Part shown: positions 15,000-23,284 of the stretch, in pieces
How positions within the stretch are numbered: position 1 is the stretch's first letter
Layout of the letters: each line of letters opens with the position of its first letter
NCBI RefSeq assembly: GCF_029537375.1
Contig: NZ_CP120679.1
Coordinates: 3,949,501 to 4,013,500, forward strand
Direction: 5' to 3'
Source of the DNA: Bacillus sp. HSf4
GTDB taxonomy: Bacteria; Bacillota; Bacilli; Bacillales; Bacillaceae
DNA: 64,000 nt
Made by a program: the position numbers and the translations under genes
The notes under the pieces: generated by a model
Told to the model about the DNA's origin: nothing
What the model saw: the letters and a program-made list of their open reading frames with translations, nothing else
Database searches by the model: none

Positions 15000-15452
15000 C
15001 TACTGTTCTCCTGCGGACAGCTTTTCCGCCAGTTTTTTCAATAACCCCTCTAGTTCATCCCTTGTTTTTTGATAGTCGCTGAGCGAGCCGCCAAACGGAT
15101 CGGCGATATCGCCGGTTTCCCCTTTTATATACTCCTTCAGCGTAAAGATTTTATCTTTGCTCCCGGAATATTCCTGCCTTGCCAAAAGCTTATGCTGCTC
15201 TGTCATCGTCAGCACAAGATCAGCCCATTCGACCTTTTCCCGCGACAGCCTAGCCGATGAATGGTTCAGGGCGATATTCTTTTCAAACAGGGCTTCGACT
15301 GCATATAAAGAAGCTTTTCCGTTTTCAGGAGCAAACAGTCCGGCAGATTTGACGGAGACGTCCAGGTTTTTTTGGGAAGCCGCAGATTTAAAGAGCGCTT
15401 CAGCCATCGGACTGCGGCATGTGTTTCCTGTACAGACAAATAAAATATTCAA
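15000..15452 (-). CDS. ywlE: protein-arginine phosphatase YwlE
   Basis: YwlE removes phosphate from arginine residues phosphorylated by the McsB kinase, counteracting the McsB/ClpCP stress-degradation system. The 150-residue protein has the low-molecular-weight phosphatase P-loop C7-TGNT-C12-R13-S14 and the general acid Asp118 in DIADPFGG. Thr11 in the loop is the residue reported to favour phosphoarginine; tyrosine phosphatases carry a bulkier residue there. The position beside rpiB matches B. subtilis. Confidence 0.95.
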   Translation of the reverse strand: MNILFVCTGNTCRSPMAEALFKSAASQKNLDVSVKSAGLFAPENGKASLYAVEALFEKNIALNHSSARLSREKVEWADLVLTMTEQHKLLARQEYSGSKDKIFTLKEYIKGETGDIADPFGGSLSDYQKTRDELEGLLKKLAEKLSAGEQ

Positions 15453-15520
15453 TGTCGTTCACTCCTTTCTTTTATTATAAAGGATTTGCCCGAAAAATAA
15501 TAAAATCCGCTTCAGAAATC

Positions 15521-15549
15521 AAAAAGAGGGGATACCCCCTCTTTTTTTC
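15521..15549 (-). terminator. mntP terminator
   Basis: A symmetric AAAAAGAGGGG-ATAC-CCCCTCTTTTT hairpin separates mntP from ywlE. It has T-runs on both strands; no plus-strand gene uses it, so I assign it to mntP. Confidence 0.8.
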
Positions 15550-15601
15550 CGTGTTTTCATTATTCTATGGCATCACGAAAGACACCTTGCACATCTCCGA
15601 C

Positions 15602-16162
15602 TTAAATGGGCAGGATCAGTTTCAGCCCAAAACTAAGTAAAATCGCGCCGCCAAGCGCTTCGCTGTAAGCACCGAGCCATGATTGAACTTTTTTTCCGAG
15701 CATAAGCCCCGCCCATGTTAAAACCATGCTGAACAACCCAAACAAGCAAATGGTTAAAAACGGTTTTGACCCGTAGAGTCCGAGGCTGAGGCCGACCGAA
15801 AAGCTGTCAAGACTGACGCCGACGGCAAAAATGAATAAGCCGAAACCTTGCGGAGACATCATCTGCCCCCCGTCTTTATGAAAGGAGGCAGCAATCATCT
15901 GAATGCCGAGCACCAATAAAAGCGCTCCGCCGATATATCCCGCAAGCACACCTAGCGCATCGGACAGAAACTGCCCTGCAATCATTCCGCCAAGCGGCAT
16001 AATGACATGAAACAGCCCAATGATCACGCCTATTTGGAAAATTTGACTTCTTCTCAGCTTGGCCATCCCCATTCCAAGTCCCACTGAAAAAGCATCCATG
16101 CCAAGTGCAAAGGCCATGATACTCAGCGTCAGGATTTCGCCGATCAACACGTCTACATTCAT
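15602..16162 (-). CDS. mntP: manganese efflux pump MntP
   Basis: A 186-residue inner-membrane protein of the MntP/YebN family, which exports manganese. It has six hydrophobic segments arranged as two repeats. The conserved acidic pockets [14 protein letters not shown] (first repeat) and [15 protein letters not shown] (second repeat) are present. It was ywlD in B. subtilis. No manganese riboswitch is visible upstream; ywlC ends 80 bases before its start. Confidence 0.93.
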   Translation of the reverse strand: MNVDVLIGEILTLSIMAFALGMDAFSVGLGMGMAKLRRSQIFQIGVIIGLFHVIMPLGGMIAGQFLSDALGVLAGYIGGALLLVLGIQMIAASFHKDGGQMMSPQGFGLFIFAVGVSLDSFSVGLSLGLYGSKPFLTICLFGLFSMVLTWAGLMLGKKVQSWLGAYSEALGGAILLSFGLKLILPI

Positions 16163-16241
16163 GAGATTCCCCCTTGGACAAAGCCAGCTTTTCTAGCTTA
16201 TGCACGTCCAAAGCGGGATAGAACAGTTTAGAAAGGGCTTC

Positions 16242-17291
16242 TTACACCTCGATCACGCGATGTCCCGCCGCTTTTAGCAGTCGATTCATCACCGCTCGTC
16301 CCACGCCTTCCTCAGGAAAAGACTCCGCGAAAATGTAATCGAGTTTTTCTTCATCGAAGCTTCGGAGAGCATCATACAGACCGGCAGCAACGGTTTCCAA
16401 GCGGTCTCTTCTGCCGCAGATGCGGACGGCATCCGCCCGGTAAGCGCCTGCCCGTTCTTCTGTGGTGAGAACCCCGACCTTCATTCCGTCTTTCTGATAT
16501 TGCCCGATCAGCCGCTGGATCTCTTCCGGAGTGCCGTTTACGATCGCAAGCGGTGCTTCCGGAGCATAATGAGTGTACTTCATCCCGGGAGACAATGGTG
16601 CCTTTTCTTCATCTGTGATCCCCTGATCAATGAGTACGGTGCCGGCCGCGGCTTCGAGCTGTTCTTTTGTTACACCGCCCGGTCTTAAAATAACCGGAAT
16701 GTCTCCTGTACAGGACACGACGGTTGATTCCACCCCTACACCGGTGGGCCCGCCGTCGACAATCCCCGCAATCCGTCCGTTCAAATCGTGGATGACATGC
16801 GCGGCTTTCGTCGGACTCGGTTTGCCGGATACATTCGCACTCGGAGCAGCGACAGGAACGCCCGCTTCTTTAATCAACGCAAGCGCCACCGGATGATCGG
16901 GCATTCTGACCGCCACCGTGTCAAGCCCTGCTGTCACCCTTGTGGATAACACGCCTTGTTTGCATGGCAAAACGAGCGTCAGCGGACCAGGCCAAAAACG
17001 CTCCATAAGGGCTGAAGCCTGAGAAGAATCCACCTCTGCAAATTCTTCAAGCTGCTGGATATCCGCAATGTGGACAATAAGGGGATTGTCGCTCGGACGC
17101 CCTTTTGCTTCATATATTTTAGCGACAGCCTCGGTGCTTTTCGCGTTTGCGCCAAGCCCGTAAACGGTCTCCGTCGGAAAAGCGACCGTTTCATTCTGCT
17201 GGAGCAGCCGGGCAGCTTGTGTAATTTGTGGATAGTTTGTGGACAAATCCCCTTTTGCATCCACAGTCCATAACATTGTATTCATCAACAT
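16242..17291 (-). CDS. ywlC: threonylcarbamoyl-AMP synthase (Sua5/YwlC)
   Basis: YwlC makes threonylcarbamoyl-AMP from threonine, bicarbonate and ATP for the tRNA t6A37 modification. The 349-residue two-domain form has the YrdC domain with FPTETVYGLGANA, KGRPSDNPLIVHI and the SPGMKYTHYAP linker before the C-terminal Sua5 domain. I start at the ATG at 17291, five bases after AAGGGAG; the ATG six bases further in is an alternative. The 5' part of the gene and the region before it contain a cluster of DnaA boxes. Confidence 0.94.
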   Translation of the reverse strand: MLMNTMLWTVDAKGDLSTNYPQITQAARLLQQNETVAFPTETVYGLGANAKSTEAVAKIYEAKGRPSDNPLIVHIADIQQLEEFAEVDSSQASALMERFWPGPLTLVLPCKQGVLSTRVTAGLDTVAVRMPDHPVALALIKEAGVPVAAPSANVSGKPSPTKAAHVIHDLNGRIAGIVDGGPTGVGVESTVVSCTGDIPVILRPGGVTKEQLEAAAGTVLIDQGITDEEKAPLSPGMKYTHYAPEAPLAIVNGTPEEIQRLIGQYQKDGMKVGVLTTEERAGAYRADAVRICGRRDRLETVAAGLYDALRSFDEEKLDYIFAESFPEEGVGRAVMNRLLKAAGHRVIEV

Positions 17292-17434
17292 CAAAACTCC
17301 CTTAACAAAACACTAAAAACGTTAAAAATACATGTAAATCCTGTTGAAAGTATAAAAGATGAGAGAAAAGAAAACAAGCGTTGTCCACATTTTGTGGATA
17401 ACGCTTTTGAAAACGTGGATATCTCTGTGTATAA
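16941..17434. promoter_or_regulatory. DnaA-box cluster at ywlC/ywlB
   Basis: Matches to TTATNCACA on either strand. Perfect boxes: 16941-16949, 17393-17401 and 17426-17434. One mismatch: 17227-17235, 17238-17246 and 17381-17389. Two mismatches: 17257-17265 and 17414-17422. Two boxes at 17381-17401 form a head-to-head pair three bases apart. In B. subtilis the ywlC region is a known DnaA-binding locus outside oriC, so this is probably a conserved DnaA titration or regulatory site. Confidence 0.8.
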
Positions 17435-17439
17435 ATCAA

Positions 17440-17886
17440 TTAAGAAATCGGCGTTTTCACCATTAAAACGGCTCCATTTACTTTGAGTGAATCTGAGATG
17501 TGTTCCGATTGACAAAGTTCTTCCGGGACGACTTCTGCTTGCTTGAATCCCATGACTTCAAGAAAATCCATCGATTTTCGATTGTTAGCGACTAAATATA
17601 ATGTATGAATCCCCCGTTTTTCACACAACACCTGCATGCCCTGAAACAGAGAGACGATATGGCCTTGATTGAGCTTGTCAGATACGACGAGCGAACGCAA
17701 AAGCCCTTTTTCATTTTCCATTTCCTCCATCCCAAGGCAGGCGACGATTTTATTTGGAGGATTCTCCATCATAATAAACTGACTTTTCTTTTCGTCAATT
17801 CCTTTATGGCTTGTCCCAGCTTCTCTTAAAAACGCTTCAATGGCATGTATGTCTTTTGCTTCCGCTAACCTCAATTGGTAGAACAT
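17440..17886 (-). CDS. ywlB: GNAT-family N-acetyltransferase YwlB
   Basis: A 148-residue GCN5-related acetyltransferase of unknown substrate. The central segment LLRSLVVSDKLNQGHIVSLFQ fits the acetyl-CoA-binding strand and helix of the fold. The C-terminal part NRKSMDFLEVMGFKQAE matches the usual final strand-helix region. GGGGTG lies seven bases before the ATG. The DnaA-box cluster begins just after its stop codon. Confidence 0.85.
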   Translation of the reverse strand: MFYQLRLAEAKDIHAIEAFLREAGTSHKGIDEKKSQFIMMENPPNKIVACLGMEEMENEKGLLRSLVVSDKLNQGHIVSLFQGMQVLCEKRGIHTLYLVANNRKSMDFLEVMGFKQAEVVPEELCQSEHISDSLKVNGAVLMVKTPIS

Positions 17887-18105
17887 CTTTTCACCCCGTT
17901 TTTAGCTTCTCTCTTCAATCTATGAGGGCGACAGTAAAATATACCTTTTGATTTGGAAGAAACCCGGCTACCCCTATTTCCATTTCGATTAGCAGAACCA
18001 TCGGAATATCCACATCAAGATATCCGCTGTTGTTCATATTTTTCTAGCATTCGTTCATACGCTTCTGTCGCGTCTTACAAATGGTGCTACCCGCCGTTTT
18101 GGAAA

Positions 18106-18114
18106 ATTATATCA
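18106..18114 (-). promoter_or_regulatory. possible ywlB promoter (extended -10)
   Basis: The minus strand reads TGATATAAT without a good -35, 220 bases before ywlB. Nothing else is supported in 17887-18197 apart from a single DnaA-like nonamer at 18006-18014. Confidence 0.35.
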
Positions 18115-18197
18115 TATTGCACACACATGAATAACCACCCGCCAAACCTATTAAAACATCGGATGACGAGCAGCATTGCAAATACCCGCTTGGCCGC

Positions 18198-18845
18198 TCA
18201 TGAGAACAGTCCTGTAAACCATTCTACGAGAAAGAATTTCACTTCTTTGTCTTCTTCTTTTTGTTCGTCTGAAGAAGCGACTTCATCGGTTTCAGCTGGT
18301 TTTTCCTTTGTCTGCTCGTCTTCTTCAGGCGATTGAACGGCTTCCCCGTTCGAAAAGTCCAAAAAGCAAAGCGGCGGAAACAGAACACACCACCAATTGG
18401 CTCCCTCTCCATCTCCCAATGTAATCAACACAGCCTCATATTCTCCAGCTGGATACACCATGTTTCCGTAAAGCTTTGTCGGGAAGGAGACTTTGTCAAA
18501 ACGGACGGCTACGGACTGTTCGGCATTCTCCCGTTTCATGACATCGTTTGCGATGTCTTTAATTTCAGGGAGTTTTGATCGAATCACTTGTCTCGCTTGC
18601 TGAATTGAAGTCAGATCTTCCACCCAGTTTGTGATTTCTTGATTGACCTCGTCTCTGATTTGCCGTTTGAGGTTTTGGTCGCTCTCGCTGTCGCTGTTCG
18701 CCAAGATCCGCAAGCGAATTGCTTCATCCGGAATAACCGCCGGCTCACCGTTGGACGATTTAGCCGTCTCCTCTGTCGTCAGGTTGGCAATCGCGCCTAT
18801 CATTAACAGAAATATATATAAACAAGCCATAGATGATTTCTTCAT
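18198..18845 (-). CDS. spoIIR: SpoIIR, forespore signal that triggers pro-sigma-E processing
   Basis: SpoIIR is made in the forespore, secreted into the intermembrane space, and activates SpoIIGA to cleave pro-sigma-E. I start at the ATG at 18845 (MKKSS, 215 residues), where GGTGGG gives good spacing; the open frame extends 18 codons further without a site. A signal segment (residues 5-22) is followed by the family core IRLRILANSDSESDQ and NWWCVLFPPLCFLDF. A charged Glu/Lys-rich linker precedes the conserved VKFFLVEW end. I could not place the expected sigma-F promoter with confidence. Confidence 0.95.
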   Translation of the reverse strand: MKKSSMACLYIFLLMIGAIANLTTEETAKSSNGEPAVIPDEAIRLRILANSDSESDQNLKRQIRDEVNQEITNWVEDLTSIQQARQVIRSKLPEIKDIANDVMKRENAEQSVAVRFDKVSFPTKLYGNMVYPAGEYEAVLITLGDGEGANWWCVLFPPLCFLDFSNGEAVQSPEEDEQTKEKPAETDEVASSDEQKEEDKEVKFFLVEWFTGLFS

Positions 18846-18961
18846 TTTTCCCACCGTTCCTCTCCGTTCTTCATCCTTTTCTAGCCACATTATGGTCAAA
18901 GACGAAACGGTTTAAACGGATTCATGCAAAAAAATCTATTAAGCTTTTAATCTAAACGGAT

Positions 18962-18997
18962 AAACAAAAAGAACAGCCTGAAACCAAGGCTGTTCTT
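18962..18997 (-). terminator. prfA-prmC terminator
   Basis: An eleven-pair hairpin (AAGAACAGCCT/AGGCTGTTCTT, 18969-18997) overlaps the prmC stop codon and is followed by TTTTTG on the minus strand. Confidence 0.88.
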
Positions 18998-19865
18998 ACC
19001 GGCCGCCATATTCGACAACTGCGGAGACGATGCGGTCTTTTCCATTCAGATCCTTCTTGACCTGAACCTCCGCTTGCGGAAAAAACTGATGAAACATATC
19101 CAGGACGGCGTTCCCTTGAGACCAGCCGATTTCGAACACAATCAGCGCTTTATCCGCCATCACCTCTGGCAGCTCCTTCATAAAACGATGATAAAACCGC
19201 AAGCCGTCAGCTCCGTCCGTCAAGGCGCCGACAGGCTCGTTTAGCCGGACAACTTCAGACAGCGTCCGCATTTCTTCTTCTGATATATAAGGAGGATTCG
19301 AAACAATAACATCGGCTTTTTTGTTTTGCGCAATCAGCGGTTTCAGCAAATCACCGCTGATGAAATCCACTTTCGCTCCAAGCTTGTCTGCATTATTCGC
19401 CGCTGTTTTCAACGCTTGTTCAGAAATATCTGTGGCCGTAACGGAAAACCGCTCACTCTCAAGCGCAAGGGTGACGGCGATCGCTCCGCTCCCCGTACCG
19501 ACATCGACCGCTTCAAGGCTGTTCTTTCCGGGAAAGACGTCATTCGCCATGACCAGGACGGTTTCCACGACTTCTTCGGTTTCAGGGCGCGGAATCAGCA
19601 CATGTTCATTAACCGAAAATTCCCGTCCGTAAAACCATTCTTTTCCTGTGATATATTGAACAGGAACACCGGAATGATGCCGCTCAACAGAGTTTTTAAA
19701 TGCTTGAAAATCGGTGTCGGACATCGGATCATGGAAGCTTGCCAACAGCTTGCTCCGTTCGATTTTAAGCTGGTTCATCAGCAAGATTTCAGCGGCGTTT
19801 CGGTCTCTTCCCGCTTCGGCTAAATAAGAAGAAGCCCAGTGAAGGGCTTCGAAAATCGTTTTCAT
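18996..19865 (-). CDS. prmC: release factor glutamine methyltransferase PrmC
   Basis: PrmC methylates the glutamine of the GGQ motif in class I release factors using S-adenosylmethionine. The 289-residue protein has the SAM loop VDVGTGSGAIAVTLA and the catalytic NPPY motif in VIVSNPPYISEEE. The ATG at 19865 is preferred over the extension to 19910, which would lie inside prfA. It begins one base after the stop of prfA, its own substrate, so the two are translationally coupled. Confidence 0.96.
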   Translation of the reverse strand: MKTIFEALHWASSYLAEAGRDRNAAEILLMNQLKIERSKLLASFHDPMSDTDFQAFKNSVERHHSGVPVQYITGKEWFYGREFSVNEHVLIPRPETEEVVETVLVMANDVFPGKNSLEAVDVGTGSGAIAVTLALESERFSVTATDISEQALKTAANNADKLGAKVDFISGDLLKPLIAQNKKADVIVSNPPYISEEEMRTLSEVVRLNEPVGALTDGADGLRFYHRFMKELPEVMADKALIVFEIGWSQGNAVLDMFHQFFPQAEVQVKKDLNGKDRIVSAVVEYGGR

Positions 19866-19866
19866 T

Positions 19867-20937
19867 TTAGCTCTCCGCCTGCTGAAGCTTGCTTGCCTGA
19901 TCTTCGACAATCAGCGCGTCAATGACCTCGTCAAGCTTGCCCTCAAGTATTTGGTCGAGCTTTTGGATCGTTAAGCCGATCCGGTGATCTGTCACGCGGT
20001 TTTGCGGAAAGTTATACGTCCGGATTCGTTCAGAGCGGTCACCTGTACCGACGGCTGATTTCCGGTTTTGATCATATTCAGCCTGTGCTTCCTGCTGAAA
20101 CTTATCATAAATCCTCGCCCGCAAAACCTTCATGGCTTTTTCTTTGTTTTTAATCTGCGATTTCTCATCCTGGCATGACACGACAACACCTGTCGGAAGG
20201 TGAGTCAGACGTACGGCGGACATCGTCGTGTTGACGCTTTGCCCCCCCGGACCGCTTGAGGCGAACGTATCGACGCGAATATCTTTCTCATGGATGTCGA
20301 TTTCGACTTCTTCGGCTTCAGGAAGACAGGCGACCGTCGCCGTCGACGTATGGATGCGCCCGCCTGATTCCGTCTCAGGCACGCGCTGCACGCGGTGCGC
20401 ACCGTTCTCGTATTTCATCCTTGAATATGCACCGTTTCCAGTGATCATAAAAATGATCTCTTTATAGCCGCCCGTACCCGTTGTACTGGCTTCCATCACT
20501 TCTGTTTTCCAGCCCTGCAGCTCAGCATAGCGGCTGTACATCCGGTAAAGGTTTCCGGCGAACAAAGCCGCCTCTTCACCGCCGGCAGCCCCGCGGATTT
20601 CCATAATGACGTTTTTATCGTCGTTCGGATCTTTTGGTATCAGCAAGATCTTCAGCTGCTCTGTCAGCGACTCGATTTCTTCCTGCAGTTCAGAAATCTC
20701 CTCTTTGACCATTTCGCGCATATCGGCATCAAGCTTTTCATCCAGCATCGCCTTTGCATCATTCAACTGCTCCGAAGCGCTCCGGTAACGTCTATATACT
20801 TCAACTGTTTCCTGTATATCAGATTGCTCTTTGGAATATTCTCTGAGCTTTTTCGGATCGTTGACCACCTCAGGATCACTTAAAAGCTCATTTAATTTTT
20901 CGTACCGATCTTCTATCGATTTTAAACGGTCTAACAC
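19867..20937 (-). CDS. prfA: peptide chain release factor 1
   Basis: RF1 terminates translation at UAA and UAG. The catalytic GGQ lies in [18 protein letters not shown], and the codon-recognition PxT-type region is in the central domain. I chose the GTG at 20937, giving [15 protein letters not shown] and 356 residues: AGAGGTG lies six bases before it, whereas the GTG at 20946 is part of that ribosome site. A clear sigma-A promoter lies at 20973-21001. The gene overlaps nothing and is followed by prmC. Confidence 0.97.
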   Translation of the reverse strand: MLDRLKSIEDRYEKLNELLSDPEVVNDPKKLREYSKEQSDIQETVEVYRRYRSASEQLNDAKAMLDEKLDADMREMVKEEISELQEEIESLTEQLKILLIPKDPNDDKNVIMEIRGAAGGEEAALFAGNLYRMYSRYAELQGWKTEVMEASTTGTGGYKEIIFMITGNGAYSRMKYENGAHRVQRVPETESGGRIHTSTATVACLPEAEEVEIDIHEKDIRVDTFASSGPGGQSVNTTMSAVRLTHLPTGVVVSCQDEKSQIKNKEKAMKVLRARIYDKFQQEAQAEYDQNRKSAVGTGDRSERIRTYNFPQNRVTDHRIGLTIQKLDQILEGKLDEVIDALIVEDQASKLQQAES

Positions 20938-20972
20938 GGTCTTCACCTCTGTTTGCTGTGCGTAACATTCTA

Positions 20973-21001
20973 ATTATAGTATAGGGACTGTTCCCAGTCA
21001 A
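20973..21001 (-). promoter_or_regulatory. sigma-A promoter of prfA-prmC
   Basis: The minus strand reads TTGACT, 17 bases, TATAAT. The spacer contains the palindrome GGGACTGTTCCC (20984-20995). Confidence 0.85.
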
Positions 21002-21007
21002 AACAAC

Positions 21008-21034
21008 TTGAGAGATGGCGATTTTTGGTATACT
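21008..21034 (+). promoter_or_regulatory. possible ywkD promoter
   Basis: TTGAGA and an extended TGGTATACT are separated by 15 bases, shorter than usual. It diverges from the prfA promoter and lies just before ywkD. Confidence 0.45.
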
Positions 21035-21059
21035 TTTAAGAAAAAAGGAGTCTGCCGCC

Positions 21060-21443
21060 ATGCTTGAAGCGATCCACCACATTGCGATCATCTGTTCAGA
21101 TTATAAAGCATCCAAAACATTCTATGTCGACAAGCTCGGCCTTGAGATCATCTCCGAAACCTACAGGGAAGACCGGGATTCGTATAAACTCGATCTCTCG
21201 CTTCACGGCCGCTACGTCATTGAGCTGTTTTCGTTCCCAAACCCGCTGAAGCGCGTCACAAGGCCGGAAGCAGCCGGCCTCCGCCATTTGGCTTTTAAAG
21301 TTAACAACCTGGAGCAAACCGTCGGCAAGCTTCAGGAAAAAGGCATCCGGCTGGAGCCGGTTCGCATCGATCCCGGCACCGGAAAACGCTTTACCTTTTT
21401 CTTTGATCCCGACGGCCTGCCTTTGGAGCTGTATGAAGGATAG
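21060..21443 (+). CDS. ywkD: glyoxalase/VOC-family protein YwkD
   Basis: A 127-residue vicinal-oxygen-chelate protein, resembling a small glyoxalase I-like enzyme; its substrate is unknown. The two beta-alpha-beta modules begin IHHIAIICSDYKAS and LRHLAFKVNNLEQT, and the end FFFDPDGLPLELYE supplies the last metal-site glutamate. I chose the ATG at 21060, after AAAAAAGGAG, because it starts at the fold's first strand. The gene is transcribed away from prfA. Confidence 0.88.
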   Translation: MLEAIHHIAIICSDYKASKTFYVDKLGLEIISETYREDRDSYKLDLSLHGRYVIELFSFPNPLKRVTRPEAAGLRHLAFKVNNLEQTVGKLQEKGIRLEPVRIDPGTGKRFTFFFDPDGLPLELYEG

Positions 21444-21495
21444 CCTGGAGAAATATCGCTTTCTTTGGCGAATCCCTTCTTCTTTTGTCTAACAG

Positions 21496-21524
21496 GAAGG
21501 AAGCTTTTGATCCGGGTCGAATAT
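21496..21524 (+). promoter_or_regulatory. sigma-H-type promoter of racA
   Basis: GAAGGAAGC, 11 bases, GTCGAATAT matches the sigma-H consensus (RNAGGAWWW and RNNGAATWW) about 45 bases before racA, fitting the known sigma-H control of racA. Confidence 0.7.
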
Positions 21525-21567
21525 CCCTTTTACATGATCTGATAATCGTTAAAAGGAGGTAGCTAAA

Positions 21568-22119
21568 ATGAATACAACTGATGCAGCAAACAAGCTCGGC
21601 GTCTCCACTAAAACGGTGCAGCGCTGGGTGAAGCAGCTGCAATTGCCCGCTTCCCGGAACGAACTCGGCCACTACTTTTTCACAGATGACGACTTCGCCA
21701 TTTTAAAAGAAGTCAAGGAACAGCTGCAAAACGGAACACCTATAAAAGAGGTCACGGTTGAACGGCAGAAAAAAGCCTATGTGATCAAGAAAAACGAAAC
21801 GGTTCAACCGAAAGCGCCGGACCATTTGAACGCATGGATTGAGAAAAGAGTGCAGCAGCTGCTGCACCATGAACAGCTGGAACGCGAGCTGCTTCAGAAA
21901 AAAATTGCCGATCTGGAAAGGAAGCTCGAACAAAAAGCGGACGAAGTCGTCTCCTACCAGCTCCTTCAGCAAAGACGCGAACTGGAAGAAGAACGGCAGC
22001 AAATTAAACACCTTGAGCAAAAAATCAGCGAGTTGGAAAGCAGAAAAAGCGACACAGAGTCAACGGTCAGAAGGGAAGAAAAACCGAAAAGAAAATTTAA
22101 ATCGATCTTTTCTTTTTAA
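21568..22119 (+). CDS. racA: RacA, chromosome-anchoring protein
   Basis: RacA binds origin-proximal DNA and DivIVA to tether chromosomes to the cell poles at the onset of sporulation. The 183-residue protein has an N-terminal MerR-like helix-turn-helix (NTTDAANKLGVSTKTVQRWV, residues 2-21). A long coiled coil (about residues 85-165, rich in Glu, Gln, Leu) and a basic C-terminal tail follow. AAAGGAGG precedes the ATG. The sigma-H promoter and the terminator show it to be monocistronic. Confidence 0.95.
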   Translation: MNTTDAANKLGVSTKTVQRWVKQLQLPASRNELGHYFFTDDDFAILKEVKEQLQNGTPIKEVTVERQKKAYVIKKNETVQPKAPDHLNAWIEKRVQQLLHHEQLERELLQKKIADLERKLEQKADEVVSYQLLQQRRELEEERQQIKHLEQKISELESRKSDTESTVRREEKPKRKFKSIFSF

Positions 22120-22123
22120 ATGA

Positions 22124-22168
22124 AAAAAGCTTGCAAGGTGCACGAATGAGCACTTGCAAGCTTTTTTT
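22124..22168. terminator. bidirectional terminator between racA and ywkB
   Basis: AAAAAGCTTGCAAG and its complement form a long hairpin with T-runs on both strands. It serves racA on the plus strand and ywkB on the minus strand. Confidence 0.9.
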
Positions 22169-23125
22169 CTATGCGGTGATGGCAATTAATATCGGCAGTG
22201 TCACGATGGACAGCACCGCACTGATGACAAACGCAGACGCCGTTTCCGCTTCCTGGCTTTCAAAGTTCGTAGCGATCATGGCCGCCACTGCAGAGCCTGG
22301 GAAGGCAACAAGCAGAACCGCTATTGTCAAGTCGGCAGAAGACAGGCCGACCGCCATGGCGATCACAAACATTAATGCTGGCTGTGCCGCAACCTTGAGA
22401 AGGGCGATGCTTAAAGCCGGCATGCTGAATTTGATTTGGCGGATTCCGACGGTCACCCCGACCGCGAAAAGAGCGATTCCAGATGTCGTGTTACCAATCA
22501 TATCAAGCATTTTCTGCGGAAGTTCAGGGATTTGCAAACCGAATAGCACAAGGATAATACTTGCGAGCGGCGCAAAAGCAAGCGGCTCAGACAAGCCGTG
22601 TAAAATGGATTTTCCCGTTACTTTCCACAGGCTGTCGCTGTTTTCGGATTCCTTTTTAGATGAGCGGCCGACAGTACCTACAATGATGGCCAAAGGATCG
22701 AGCATCGCATTGACGACGATTCCTGTAATCGCAATCGGAATCGCAATTTCCTGGGCACCGAACAAGCTTCCGAGCACCGGAATCCCCATAAACGCAAAAG
22801 TCGGCTGTGCAGAGTTTAATGAAAACATGGATGCATTTGTTAGATCGTATTTAAATAAAAATCTTAAAAGAAGTAAAATAATAACGTAAAACCCTACAAT
22901 TCCGAGAATCAACGATACCATTAGCGGAATTTGACTATAAAACTTATCCTTGGGTGTTGACAAGATGCTGGACACAAAGTGAGCCGGAAGCGCGTATTTT
23001 GTAACGAGTGTGCTTACCCCTTTTGCTGATTTAGCATCATAACTACCAAAATGACCTGCAAACCATCCCAGCGCAATAACAAAAAATATTGGCGCAAGGA
23101 GGATTAAAATATTTAAAAAGCTCAA
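22169..23125 (-). CDS. ywkB: auxin efflux carrier (AEC) family transporter YwkB
   Basis: A 318-residue permease of the AEC/bile-acid-arsenite superfamily with about ten hydrophobic segments, probably a malate or organic acid exporter or importer. The substrate is inferred only from its pairing with malic enzyme. The start is TTG at 23125, eight bases after GGAGGAAA. It follows maeA by 159 bases with a hairpin (23171-23204) between them, consistent with a maeA-ywkB operon. Confidence 0.88.
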   Translation of the reverse strand: MSFLNILILLAPIFFVIALGWFAGHFGSYDAKSAKGVSTLVTKYALPAHFVSSILSTPKDKFYSQIPLMVSLILGIVGFYVIILLLLRFLFKYDLTNASMFSLNSAQPTFAFMGIPVLGSLFGAQEIAIPIAITGIVVNAMLDPLAIIVGTVGRSSKKESENSDSLWKVTGKSILHGLSEPLAFAPLASIILVLFGLQIPELPQKMLDMIGNTTSGIALFAVGVTVGIRQIKFSMPALSIALLKVAAQPALMFVIAMAVGLSSADLTIAVLLVAFPGSAVAAMIATNFESQEAETASAFVISAVLSIVTLPILIAITA

Positions 23126-23170
23126 AGCTGTTTCCTCCTCTATGTCGTCCTATTTTCAGGACATAATAAC

Positions 23171-23204
23171 GGCGGCTTTGACGGATCGTTCAAATCAAGC
23201 CGCC
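23171..23204 (-). other. intercistronic hairpin maeA-ywkB
   Basis: GGCGGCTT and AAGCCGCC form an eight-pair stem between maeA and ywkB. No T-run follows, so it may be a processing or partial termination signal. Confidence 0.45.
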
Positions 23205-23284
23205 GATCCCAAAATTCCGGTTAGTGACGGCCGCCTCTGAGTGCGGCCACAGACGTTTTTTTATTATTTTCCCAGTCTTCAAGA

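Noticed and set aside
18015..18074. Nineteen in-frame codons upstream of ywlB (minus strand) that read like a charged protein end
   Set aside because: A TAA precedes them directly and there is no start codon or ribosome site. It could be a gene remnant but is too short to claim.
22131..22889. 252-codon plus-strand open frame opposite ywkB
   Set aside because: It starts within the racA terminator and is the complement of the ywkB membrane protein frame.
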